Of a stretch of DNA of 64,000 nucleotides, positions 15,314 through 23,414 are shown in pieces. Within the stretch, counting starts at the first letter, position 1, and every line of letters begins with the position of its first letter. The position numbers and the translations under genes are program-made. Source of the stretch: Streptomyces sp. SS1-1 (GTDB lineage: Bacteria; Actinomycetota; Actinomycetes; Streptomycetales; Streptomycetaceae); NCBI RefSeq assembly GCF_008973465.1, contig NZ_WBXN01000004.1:5434501-5498500 (forward strand). The letters are read 5' to 3'. The notes under the pieces are model-generated. The model was given only the letters and a program-made list of their open reading frames with translations, had not been told where the DNA came from and ran no database searches.

Positions 15314-17224
15314 ATGACGAACCACAGCGGAACGACCGGAACCCCCGACAACGACGACACCGTGGGCGGCGAGCGGCAGCGCGCCCGGCGGGTCGGCGAC
15401 CTCGACCGCGTCCCGGCGGTGCGGGAGCACCCCCTGCCCGAGCACCAGGTCACCCTGCGCACCCCCGACGAGCTGGCCGACGCCCTGCCGTATCTGCTGG
15501 GGTACCGCCCGGAGGACAGCATCGTGCTGGTCGCGCTGCACGACGCCGACGGCCGGGGCCGGTTCGGCGGCCGGGCCCGCCTCGGCATCCCCGCGAGCGC
15601 CGACGACTGGGAGTCCGCCGCCGGGCAGCTGGCCCACGGCCTCGTGACCGGCAGCGAGCGCAGGGGAGCCAGGCCGGAGCAGATGGTCGCCTTCCTCTGC
15701 CAGGAACCGGCGAAGGGCGAGACGGGCCGCCAGGTCATGGAGCGCCTTCGCCCCCTCGCCCAGAAGACCCGCCTCGCCTGCGGCAGCCTGGACGTCCCCG
15801 TCGTGGAGGCGCTGTGCATCTCCGACGGTCGCTTCTGGTCGTACTGCTGCGACCGGGACGAGTGCTGCCCGCCCGAGGGCCGGCCCATGGGCCTGCCGGG
15901 CACGTCCGTCCTGGCGGCGGCCGCCGCCTACGCGGGGGTCCAGGTGCGCGGCTCCCTCCGGCAGCTGAGGGCGCGGCTCCAGCCGCTGGAGACCGGTGCG
16001 GCACTGGAGCAGGAGGTCGCCCTCGACACCGTGGCCCTGGAGCTGGTCCCCAGGGTCCTCGACGTGGCCACGCGGGCGGGCGTCGCGGTGGAGACACTGC
16101 AGCTGGCCGAGCGGCTGCTGCGCCGGTTCGCCGAGGCCCCGGTCGTGTCCGGGACGCTCATCGCGGACCTCCGCGACGACGAACTGCTCGCCCACGACGA
16201 GGCGGCGCGGCTCATCCTCGGCCTTCAGGACCGCGCGACCCGGGACCGCGTGGCCGAGTGGATGGAGGACGGCGAGGCCGCTCCCGCGCTCCGGCTGTGG
16301 CGGGCGCTCGCCCGCCGCTGTGTACGGCCGTACCACGAGCACGCGGCGGCGCCCCTGACGCTGGCCGGCTGGGTCGCCTGGTCGAGCGGCGACGACCTGG
16401 AGGCCCGCGAGGCCTTCGCCATGGCCCTCGCGGCCGACCCCGACTACCTCTTCGCCCGCCTGCTCCACCAGGCCTGCAACGAGGGACTGGACCCGGAGTC
16501 GATCCGCCGCTGCCTCCGGGCGGAACGCACCGGACGCGGCCGGAGGAGCGCGGAGGCGGCGGAGCCGTCCGGGGAGGAGCCGTCGGGGGAGGGGCCGGGC
16601 GAGAAGGGCTCCTCTGGGGAGGGACTGGACGGGGTGGAGACGTCCGGGGAGGGACTGGACGGGGTGGAGACGTCAGGGGAGGGGCCGGACGGGGTGGAGA
16701 CGTCCGGGGAGGGGCTGGACAGGGCGGAGACATCCGGGGAGGGACCCGGCGAGTCGGAGCCGTCCGGAGAGGTGTCAGACGGGGTGAAGTCGTCCGGGGA
16801 GGAGCCGGACGTAGCGGAGTCGTCGTCAGGGGAGGGGCCGTCCGGCGAGGGACCGGACAGGGCGGGGGCGCCCGGCGAGGGACCGAGCGGCGCGGAGTCC
16901 TCCGTAGAAGCGCCGGGCGACGCTGAAGCCCGCCGCCTCGCCCGGTCCCGCCACCCCTCGGCCGCCCGCCGCGGCGACTCCCGCGCGACCAAGAGCCCCG
17001 CACGGGAGCGCCGGGCCAGGGTTCCCCGCCCGCGTACGGCCACCGGCACGCACCCCGGACCCACGCGCCCGGCCACGTCCTCTCCCAACCCCGACCCCAA
17101 GCGCAACGGCAACGGCAACGGCAGGAAGGGCGCGGCCGACCGCGCGCCCCGCAGGAAGCCGGCTCGTGGGGCCACGGTCCGGACCGACGGAAGGCGTGAC
17201 GGAGGTGGGGGTGCGGCCGCGTGA
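15314..17224 (+). CDS. DUF4192 domain protein with repetitive acidic/basic tail
   Basis: 636-aa cytoplasmic protein. Residues about 40–415 form a DUF4192 domain, recognised from LPYLLGYRPEDSIVLVALHD, VVEALCISDGRFWSYCC and the C-terminal helical YLFARLLHQACNEG; its function is unknown. From residue 434 there are about ten degenerate 10-residue repeats of the form SGEGLDGVET, strongly acidic. A final ~100-residue tail is Arg/Pro-rich and basic. The tail is probably disordered and likely varies between strains. No SD is visible before the ATG, and no operon partner is evident. Confidence 0.82.
   Translation: MTNHSGTTGTPDNDDTVGGERQRARRVGDLDRVPAVREHPLPEHQVTLRTPDELADALPYLLGYRPEDSIVLVALHDADGRGRFGGRARLGIPASADDWESAAGQLAHGLVTGSERRGARPEQMVAFLCQEPAKGETGRQVMERLRPLAQKTRLACGSLDVPVVEALCISDGRFWSYCCDRDECCPPEGRPMGLPGTSVLAAAAAYAGVQVRGSLRQLRARLQPLETGAALEQEVALDTVALELVPRVLDVATRAGVAVETLQLAERLLRRFAEAPVVSGTLIADLRDDELLAHDEAARLILGLQDRATRDRVAEWMEDGEAAPALRLWRALARRCVRPYHEHAAAPLTLAGWVAWSSGDDLEAREAFAMALAADPDYLFARLLHQACNEGLDPESIRRCLRAERTGRGRRSAEAAEPSGEEPSGEGPGEKGSSGEGLDGVETSGEGLDGVETSGEGPDGVETSGEGLDRAETSGEGPGESEPSGEVSDGVKSSGEEPDVAESSSGEGPSGEGPDRAGAPGEGPSGAESSVEAPGDAEARRLARSRHPSAARRGDSRATKSPARERRARVPRPRTATGTHPGPTRPATSSPNPDPKRNGNGNGRKGAADRAPRRKPARGATVRTDGRRDGGGGAAA
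16613..16903 (+). repeat. Degenerate 30-bp tandem repeat inside the DUF4192 gene
   Basis: About ten in-frame copies encode SGEGLDGVET-like units; the first three or four are nearly identical at DNA level (GGGGAGGGACTGGACGGGGT) and later copies decay. The array keeps frame throughout, so it is a coding minisatellite. Confidence 0.85.
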
Positions 17225-17291
17225 GACGGCGCCCGCGCATCCCGACGTGACTCCGGTCCGCGATCACCCCGACCACAGAAGGGAGTGTTTA

Positions 17292-17306
17292 TCGTCAGGC
17301 AGACGA
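17292..17306. promoter_or_regulatory. Inverted repeat next to the Nudix-regulator promoter
   Basis: TCGTC-AGGCA-GACGA is a perfect 5-bp-arm inverted repeat immediately upstream of the TATGAT -10, a plausible autoregulatory operator for the NrtR-like protein encoded downstream. Confidence 0.35.
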
Positions 17307-17307
17307 C

Positions 17308-17313
17308 TATGAT
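17308..17313 (+). promoter_or_regulatory. -10 element of a leaderless promoter (Nudix gene)
   Basis: TATGAT ends exactly 6 bp before the ATG at 17320 and there is no ribosome-binding site in between. Confidence 0.7.
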
Positions 17314-17319
17314 CGCCGC

Positions 17320-18078
17320 ATGCCCTACGACCCGTCAGCCTTTCCGCCCTTCGCCGTCACCGTGGACCTGGTCGTGCTGACCGTGCGCCGTCACGCCTTG
17401 TGCGCGCTGGCGGTCCGCAGGGGAGAGCCCCCCTTCCAGGGGCGCTGGGCGCTTCCCGGCGGGTTCGTGCGGGCCGACGAGGATCTGGCACAGGCGGCGG
17501 CACGGGAGTTGGCCGAGGAGACCGGTCTGCAGGCCCACGATCCGGGCGCCCCGGCCCAGGACTACGGGGCGCACCTGGAGCAGTTGGCGACCTACGGCGA
17601 CCCCGACCGGGACCCCCGGATGCGGGTGGTCAGCGTGGCCCACCTGGCGCTCGCCCCCGACCTGCCCGCGCCGACGGCGGGGGGCGACGCGAGCAACGCG
17701 CGCTGGGCCCCGGTCGACGAACTGCTGCAGCAGGGCGGCTACGGCCGGGACGGCGAGCCCGTCGCACCGCTCGCCTTCGACCACGCCCAGATCCTCTCCG
17801 ACGGAGTGGAACGCGCCCGGTCCAAGATCGAATACTCGTCGCTGGCGACGGCGTTCTGCCCCGCCGAGTTCACCGTGGGGGAGTTGCGGCGCGTGTACGA
17901 GGCGGTGTGGGGCGTGGCGCTCGACCCGCGCAACTTCCACCGCAAGGTGACGGGGACACCCGGGTTCCTCGTCCCGACCGGCGGCACCACCACCCGCCAA
18001 GGAGGGCGCCCGGCGCAGCTCTTCCGGGCCGGCGGCGCCACACTGCTCAACCCCCCGATGCTGCGCCCCGAGGTCTGA
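17320..18078 (+). CDS. Nudix hydrolase / NrtR-like transcriptional regulator
   Basis: 252-aa protein: Nudix domain (residues ~10–150) followed by a C-terminal winged helix (~160–240, with FTVGELRRVYEAVWG and NFHRKV), the NrtR architecture. NrtR proteins sense ADP-ribose and control NAD metabolism. Here the Nudix box is complete (GX5EX7REUXEEXGU: GGFVRADEDL…RELAEETGL), whereas many regulators have lost it, so it may still hydrolyse. The gene is leaderless. Its neighbours are not NAD genes; the downstream ABC fusion gene has its own palindromic promoter and could be a target. Confidence 0.85.
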   Translation: MPYDPSAFPPFAVTVDLVVLTVRRHALCALAVRRGEPPFQGRWALPGGFVRADEDLAQAAARELAEETGLQAHDPGAPAQDYGAHLEQLATYGDPDRDPRMRVVSVAHLALAPDLPAPTAGGDASNARWAPVDELLQQGGYGRDGEPVAPLAFDHAQILSDGVERARSKIEYSSLATAFCPAEFTVGELRRVYEAVWGVALDPRNFHRKVTGTPGFLVPTGGTTTRQGGRPAQLFRAGGATLLNPPMLRPEV

Positions 18079-18195
18079 CGCGGCGGCCCGCACGGCGCTC
18101 CGGTCGGGGGCGTGACCGAAGACGGGGAGCCGGGCCCGGCCCGATCGCGGGGAAGGGGTCCCGCCGGCGGGCCTTGCCCTACCCGAAAAAACGGA

Positions 18196-18207
18196 CATAG
18201 CGCGCTA
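18196..18207. promoter_or_regulatory. Perfect 12-bp palindrome in the ABC-fusion promoter
   Basis: ATAGCGCGCTAT, an exact palindrome, sits between TTGCCC (18174–18179) and the probable -10 TATCTT (18206–18211), overlapping the latter. This is the position of a repressor operator. Confidence 0.5.
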
Positions 18208-18218
18208 TCTTGCTGCGG

Positions 18219-20267
18219 GTGATCCAGGCCATCGGATTGACCAGCGACCCTCGCAAGGACCTTCCCCCCGCCGTCGACGACGTCTCGTTCGAGGCGCGTG
18301 CGGGGCGCGTCACCGCGTTGCTCGGGGGCCCGGGTGCGGGCAAGACCACGGTGCTCAGACTGATGCTCGAACTCCAACGGGGCCGAGGCGTCACCTACTT
18401 CAGGGGACGCCCCCTGCACCGCATCGCCCATCCCTCACGCGAGGTGGGTGTGGTTCTCGGCGATGTGCCGGGGCATCCGTCCCGCACGGTCCGCGGTCAT
18501 CTGCGCATGCTCTGCGCGGCGGCCGGCGTCCCCGCGCGGCGCGCGGACGAGGTGCTGGAGGTGGTCGGCCTCGTCAGTCTGCGCGACGAACGGCTCTCCA
18601 CGCTCTCGCGCGGCATGGACCGCCGTCTCGGACTGGCCTGCGCCCTGCTGACCGATCCGCACACCCTCGTCCTCGACGACCCCGCCGGTGGGCTCTCGAC
18701 GCGCGAGAAGCGCTGGCTGCACGGCATGCTGCGGGCACACGTCGCCCAGGGCGGCACCGTCCTGCTCACCACGGCGGACCCCAAGGAAGCAGCCCGCACC
18801 GCCGACCAGGTCGTCACCCTCGAGCGGGGACGGATCGTCGCCGACCAGGAGGCCGCCGACTTCGCCCGCACCCGGCTGCGCCCCCGGGTCGCCGTCCGCA
18901 CCCCCCACGCCCCCCGCCTCGCCACCCTGCTCACCAAGGAGGCCCGCACCACGCACCGCTCGGTCGAGGTCGTGCGCGAGAGCGGCAACCGGCTGTCGGT
19001 GTACGGCAGTACGTGCGCCGACGTGGGGGAGACGGCGTTCCGGCACGGCATCCCGGTCCACCAACTCGCCGACGAGATCGGCGACATGGGACCGGCCGCC
19101 GCGGCGGACCGGTCCTCGGGCGAGGCGGCGCGGGCCGATGTCGCGCCGCAGCGTAAGGCCGCCGCCACGCGCTCCGCCGGGTCCCGTGAGCAGACGGCGG
19201 CCCGTGCCCGCGCCGGCGGTCCGACCGGCGCCGAGCCCTCCTCGGGGACGGAGTCCGCCGGGCCGGACGCGCCTGCGTCCGCACCGACGCGCAAGCGCCG
19301 TGAGCGGTCCGCCGCGGCACAGGACACCGCGGCCCGCACCCCGCAGGCCCGCTCCGGCGGCCGGCGGCGGACGGAGGCCGAGCCCAAGACCGAGGCACCG
19401 GAGGGCGCTCCCCGCCGGCGGGCCGCCGAGGTACCCGAGGCCGGTCCGGGTCCCGGCGCGCTGCCCGAGCTCCCGCCCCCCATCTCCGTGCGCACCGCAC
19501 CCAGCCCCCTCCGCCCCCTGCGCTACGAGCTGCGGCGCGCGGCCGGGGTCGGCACCGGGTTCGTCACCTGCGGGGTCGTGCTCCTGGTCTCCGCCGTCAC
19601 CGCCGTCGTCCTCGCGCGGATCGGTCACACCCCCCGGCCCCGGCTGATGGCCGGATGGCCCCAGCAGTTGCCGCTGCCGCCCGCGGCGCTCGGGGCCGGG
19701 CTGCTCGGCGCGCTCGCCTTCGGCGACGAGTTCCGCCATCCCGCGCTCGCCACCGACCGCGGCACCGTCCCGCGCCGGCTGGGGCTGCTCGCCGCGAAGC
19801 TCCTCGTCACCACCGGCACCGCCCTGCTGCTCGCGGTGCTCACCCTGGGCTGCGACATCGAGATGCTCTATCTCGTCTTCGGCCGGGAGCTCGCGGAGGT
19901 GCCCTCGGACTGGCTTTCGCTGAGCGCCAGTTGGTTCGGGCTCGTGGTGGGCTGCGCGTGGGCCGGGGTGCTCGCGGCCGGGCTGTTCCGGTCCACCACG
20001 GCGGGGCTGGCGGCGGTGGTCGCCGTGCCGGTGGCCGTCGTACCCGTCGTACAGAAGGTCGTGGAGGGACCGTCCGTGCGGACCGCGGCCGGATTTCCGC
20101 TGCGGATGCGGGAGCTGCTGCTGAACCAGTGGCCGTTCGGCGGGGAGCGGTACGTGGAGGCCGTGGCCCGCCTGGTCGCCCAACCCGTGGGTGGCGCGCT
20201 GACGTTGTCCCTCGCAGCTCTGCTCGGCGCTTTCCTCTTCACGACCCTACGCGGAAAGGTCCGATGA
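18219..20267 (+). CDS. ABC transporter ATPase fused to a membrane domain
   Basis: 682 aa from a GTG lying 7 bp after TATCTT (leaderless). Residues 1–~230 are an ABC ATPase: Walker A GGPGAGKT at 36–43 and Walker B LVLDDPAGG. The signature loop is LSRGMDRRL, not LSGGQ. Residues ~290–425 are a Pro/Ala/Arg-rich, probably disordered linker. From ~445 there are six hydrophobic segments ending FLFTTLRGKVR, resembling an ABC-2 permease. It is thus probably a half-transporter working as a dimer; the substrate is unknown. It lies downstream of the NrtR-like gene and upstream of whiH. Confidence 0.8.
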   Translation: MIQAIGLTSDPRKDLPPAVDDVSFEARAGRVTALLGGPGAGKTTVLRLMLELQRGRGVTYFRGRPLHRIAHPSREVGVVLGDVPGHPSRTVRGHLRMLCAAAGVPARRADEVLEVVGLVSLRDERLSTLSRGMDRRLGLACALLTDPHTLVLDDPAGGLSTREKRWLHGMLRAHVAQGGTVLLTTADPKEAARTADQVVTLERGRIVADQEAADFARTRLRPRVAVRTPHAPRLATLLTKEARTTHRSVEVVRESGNRLSVYGSTCADVGETAFRHGIPVHQLADEIGDMGPAAAADRSSGEAARADVAPQRKAAATRSAGSREQTAARARAGGPTGAEPSSGTESAGPDAPASAPTRKRRERSAAAQDTAARTPQARSGGRRRTEAEPKTEAPEGAPRRRAAEVPEAGPGPGALPELPPPISVRTAPSPLRPLRYELRRAAGVGTGFVTCGVVLLVSAVTAVVLARIGHTPRPRLMAGWPQQLPLPPAALGAGLLGALAFGDEFRHPALATDRGTVPRRLGLLAAKLLVTTGTALLLAVLTLGCDIEMLYLVFGRELAEVPSDWLSLSASWFGLVVGCAWAGVLAAGLFRSTTAGLAAVVAVPVAVVPVVQKVVEGPSVRTAAGFPLRMRELLLNQWPFGGERYVEAVARLVAQPVGGALTLSLAALLGAFLFTTLRGKVR

Positions 20268-20330
20268 CGACTCTTCTCGCCCTTTTCTGAATGGCGTTGA
20301 ACGCAACTCCCCGGGGATAGCTCATTTCTT

Positions 20331-20338
20331 TCCGATAA
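20331..20338 (+). promoter_or_regulatory. WhiG-type -10-like sequence upstream of whiH
   Basis: TCCGATAA differs by one base from the sigma-WhiG -10 consensus GCCGATAA and lies about 93 bp before the whiH start. S. coelicolor whiH is known to depend on WhiG. I could not find a matching TAAA-like -35 at the expected spacing, so this is tentative. Confidence 0.35.
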
Positions 20339-20430
20339 GGCGTCAATTGCGACGGGGTGAGCGATCACCCTTTCGTGTGCTTTTCACCAAAGACCTCAAG
20401 GGAGTTGGAAACGACGCCGACAAAGGATGC

Positions 20431-21318
20431 GTGAGTACCCTTGCGCACACCATGATGACCGCCGCCCGCGCCGCCGACTCCGGACTCGTCGGCCCGGGCG
20501 AACTCGACCGCTACCCCTACGCCGAGGCTTCCGTCGCCGACCGCGTCGGAACCTCCGCCTGGGAGAGCGCGGATCCCGAACTCGGCCGCGTCGGCCGCCG
20601 TGCGGCGGGCAGCCGCGGACGCGGGCTGCACGGCCAACTCGTTCAGCAGCTCGGACAGATGATCGTCTCCGGAGACCTGGGCGCCGACCGTCCGCTCGTG
20701 CCCGAGGAGATCGGCCAGCGCTTCGAGGTCTCCCGGACCGTCGTGCGGGAGTCGCTCCGCGTCCTGGAGGCGAAGGGCCTGGTCAGTGCCCGTCCGAACG
20801 TCGGTACGCGGGTGCGCCCCGTCAGTGACTGGAACCTCCTCGACCCGGACATCATCGAATGGCGGGCCTTCGGGCCGCAGCGCGACGACCAGCGCCGGGA
20901 GCTGAGCGAGCTGCGCTGGACGATCGAGCCCCTCGCCGCCCGTCTTGCCGCCGGGCACGGGCGCGACGACGTCCAGCAGCGCCTCGCCGACATGGTCGAG
21001 ATCATGGGGCACGCGATGGGACAGGGCGACGTCCTGACCTTCTCCCGCGCCGACTCCGAGTTCCACTCGCTGCTCATCCAGATGGCGGGCAACCGCATGC
21101 TCGAACACCTCTCCGGCATCGTCTCGGCCGCTCTCCAGGTCTCCGGCGGCCCGGTGACCGGCTGTGACCGGCCGAACGAGGCGTCGCTCGCCCAGCACGG
21201 CAGGATCGTCGACGCCCTCGCGGCCGGCGACGGCGCGGCCGCCGAGTCGGCCATGCGCCAGCTGCTCACCGTCCACCCCGAGGTGGAGCGCGTGGTGCCC
21301 GCGCCCCGCGAGCACTGA
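20431..21318 (+). CDS. whiH: Sporulation regulator WhiH (GntR/FadR family)
   Basis: Regulator needed for sporulation septation in aerial hyphae. The 295-aa product matches the known WhiH length. After a WhiH-specific N-terminal extension comes the winged helix (EEIGQRFEVSRTVVRESLRV with VSARPNVGTRV wing), then an FCD ligand-binding domain containing ADSEFHSLLIQMAGNRMLEH and the terminal helices. GTG at 20431 follows AAAGGA and starts VSTLAHTMMTAAR. Its position directly before hrdB is the known Streptomyces arrangement. It probably acts on its own promoter and is expressed late in development. Confidence 0.95.
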   Translation: MSTLAHTMMTAARAADSGLVGPGELDRYPYAEASVADRVGTSAWESADPELGRVGRRAAGSRGRGLHGQLVQQLGQMIVSGDLGADRPLVPEEIGQRFEVSRTVVRESLRVLEAKGLVSARPNVGTRVRPVSDWNLLDPDIIEWRAFGPQRDDQRRELSELRWTIEPLAARLAAGHGRDDVQQRLADMVEIMGHAMGQGDVLTFSRADSEFHSLLIQMAGNRMLEHLSGIVSAALQVSGGPVTGCDRPNEASLAQHGRIVDALAAGDGAAAESAMRQLLTVHPEVERVVPAPREH

Positions 21319-21389
21319 CTTCACCCCCGGGTGCCGCGCTCGGGCGATGCCTCCCCCTCCTGGGCATCCCCCGTCCGCGCACCCTTCCC

Positions 21390-21432
21390 CGTCGGACCCG
21401 CAGGATCCACGACGGATCCTGCGGGTCCGACG
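21390..21432. terminator. whiH terminator
   Basis: A perfect 19-bp inverted repeat starting CGTCGGACCCGCAGGATCC surrounds the 5-nt loop ACGAC, 71 bp after the whiH stop. It insulates hrdB from whiH transcription. Confidence 0.85.
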
Positions 21433-21553
21433 GCGCGAAGAGGGGACTCGACCACCGTGACCGTGCCGGATCGGGCCCCAGGCTGACCGCTTATGTCGGG
21501 CTATGTCTTACTTTGATCGGTTACGGGATGTGACTCGGGCCACGCAGAATGGG

Positions 21554-21581
21554 CGTAACGCTCGGGGAAACAGCGCGATGA
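21554..21581 (+). promoter_or_regulatory. hrdB promoter of ECF (ShbA) type
   Basis: CGTAAC (21554–21559) and CGATGA (21576–21581) are separated by 16 bp, an ECF-sigma arrangement. In Streptomyces, hrdB is transcribed by the ECF factor ShbA from a promoter of this kind. The transcript would carry a leader of about 160 nt. Confidence 0.75.
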
Positions 21582-21746
21582 CCTAAGAGGTGACAGCCGA
21601 GGAAGGGAATACGGACGCCGTAAGAGGCGCTGTGTATCTTCCCGGCCCCCGCCCGCACCGTCGGTCCAATCCCCAGACCGGTGGTCGGCTCCTGTCCGCA
21701 CCGGACGGGGCCGGAAGCCGCTTTCCAACGTTCCGAGAGGTTGTTC

Positions 21747-23282
21747 GTGTCGGCCAGCACATCCCGTACGCTCCCGCCGGAGATCGCCGAGTCCGTCTCT
21801 GTCATGGCTCTCATCGAGCGGGGAAAGGCTGAGGGGCAGATCGCCGGCGACGATGTGCGTCGGGCCTTCGAAGCTGACCAGATCCCGGCCACTCAGTGGA
21901 AGAACGTACTGCGCAGCCTCAACCAGATCCTCGAGGAAGAGGGTGTGACGCTGATGGTCAGTGCCGCGGAGCCCAAGCGCACCCGAAAGAGCGTCGCAGC
22001 GAAGAGTCCGGCCAAGCGCACCGCCACCAAGACGGTCGCCGCCAAGACGGTGACCGCCAAGAAGGCCACCGCCACCGCCACGCCCGCGGCACCCTCCGCG
22101 GAACCCGCCGTCGAGGACGAGGCCCCCGCGAAGAAGGCGGCCGCCAAGAAGACGACGGCCAAGAAGGCCGCGGCGAAGAAGACGACCGCCGCCACCAAGA
22201 AGACGGCGGCGAAGAAGACCTCCGCCAAGAAGGACGACGCCGAGCTCGTCGAGGACGAGGTCATCGAAGAGGCGAAGCCCGGTGACGAGCCCGAGGGCAC
22301 CGAGGCCGCCGGTTTCGTGCTCTCCGACGAGGACGAGGACGACGCGCCCGCGCAGCAGGTCGCCGCGGCCGGCGCCACCGCCGACCCCGTCAAGGACTAC
22401 CTGAAGCAGATCGGCAAGGTCCCCCTCCTCAACGCCGAGCAGGAGGTCGAGCTCGCCAAGCGCATCGAGGCCGGTCTGTTCGCCGAGGACAAGCTGGCCA
22501 ACGCCGACAAGCTGGCCCCCAAGCTCAAGCGTGAGCTGGAGATCATCGCCGAGGACGGCCGCCGCGCCAAGAACCACCTGCTGGAGGCCAACCTCCGCCT
22601 CGTGGTCTCCCTGGCCAAGCGCTACACCGGCCGCGGCATGCTCTTCCTGGACCTGATCCAGGAGGGCAACCTCGGTCTGATCCGCGCGGTCGAGAAGTTC
22701 GACTACACCAAGGGCTACAAGTTCTCCACGTACGCCACCTGGTGGATCCGTCAGGCGATCACCCGCGCGATGGCCGACCAGGCCCGCACCATCCGTATCC
22801 CGGTGCACATGGTCGAGGTCATCAACAAGCTCGCGCGTGTGCAGCGCCAGATGCTCCAGGACCTGGGCCGTGAGCCCACCCCGGAGGAGCTGGCCAAGGA
22901 GCTCGACATGACCCCCGAGAAGGTCATCGAGGTCCAGAAGTACGGCCGTGAGCCCATCTCCCTGCACACCCCGCTGGGCGAGGACGGCGACAGCGAGTTC
23001 GGTGACCTCATCGAGGACTCCGAGGCCGTCGTCCCGGCCGACGCGGTCAGCTTCACGCTCCTGCAGGAGCAGCTGCACTCCGTGCTCGACACCCTGTCCG
23101 AGCGCGAGGCCGGCGTCGTCTCCATGCGCTTCGGTCTCACCGACGGGCAGCCGAAGACCCTCGACGAGATCGGCAAGGTCTACGGCGTGACGCGTGAGCG
23201 CATCCGCCAGATCGAGTCGAAGACGATGTCGAAGCTGCGCCACCCGTCGCGCTCGCAGGTCCTGCGCGACTACCTCGACTAG
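21747..23282 (+). CDS. hrdB: Principal RNA polymerase sigma factor HrdB
   Basis: Essential housekeeping sigma-70 factor. The product is 511 aa from the GTG (VSASTSRTLPPEIAESV), exactly the known S. coelicolor length, with GAGAGG upstream. Residues ~70–175 form a lysine/alanine-rich tract (KKAAAKKTTAKK repeats) followed by an acidic stretch, found in actinobacterial principal sigmas. Region 1.2 (DPVKDYLKQIGKVPLL), regions 2.1–2.4 (LIQEGNLGLIRAVEKF, YATWWIRQAITRA), region 3 and region 4.2 (TRERIRQIESKTMSKLRHP) are all intact. Monocistronic between two strong hairpins, with its own ECF promoter. Confidence 0.99.
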   Translation: MSASTSRTLPPEIAESVSVMALIERGKAEGQIAGDDVRRAFEADQIPATQWKNVLRSLNQILEEEGVTLMVSAAEPKRTRKSVAAKSPAKRTATKTVAAKTVTAKKATATATPAAPSAEPAVEDEAPAKKAAAKKTTAKKAAAKKTTAATKKTAAKKTSAKKDDAELVEDEVIEEAKPGDEPEGTEAAGFVLSDEDEDDAPAQQVAAAGATADPVKDYLKQIGKVPLLNAEQEVELAKRIEAGLFAEDKLANADKLAPKLKRELEIIAEDGRRAKNHLLEANLRLVVSLAKRYTGRGMLFLDLIQEGNLGLIRAVEKFDYTKGYKFSTYATWWIRQAITRAMADQARTIRIPVHMVEVINKLARVQRQMLQDLGREPTPEELAKELDMTPEKVIEVQKYGREPISLHTPLGEDGDSEFGDLIEDSEAVVPADAVSFTLLQEQLHSVLDTLSEREAGVVSMRFGLTDGQPKTLDEIGKVYGVTRERIRQIESKTMSKLRHPSRSQVLRDYLD

Positions 23283-23300
23283 GTCGCCCCGAGGCATAGG

Positions 23301-23335
23301 GAAGGCCCGGCACCCCTCAGGGGCGCCGGGCCTTC
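23301..23335. terminator. hrdB terminator
   Basis: GAAGGCCCGGC…GCCGGGCCTTC forms a long GC-rich stem with a small mismatch near the CCCCT-CA-GGGG tip, 18 bp after the hrdB stop. Confidence 0.85.
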
Positions 23336-23414
23336 TCGTCGTTCGCGCGGGTGCGGGGCCGGACCGGCTGAATCACTCTGGGTGTGCCATGACCACCCGA
23401 GAGTGAGGAGCGTC

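Noticed and set aside
16613..16903. CRISPR-like array
   Set aside because: The repeats are contiguous 30-bp units without unique spacers, in frame within a coding region; it is a minisatellite.
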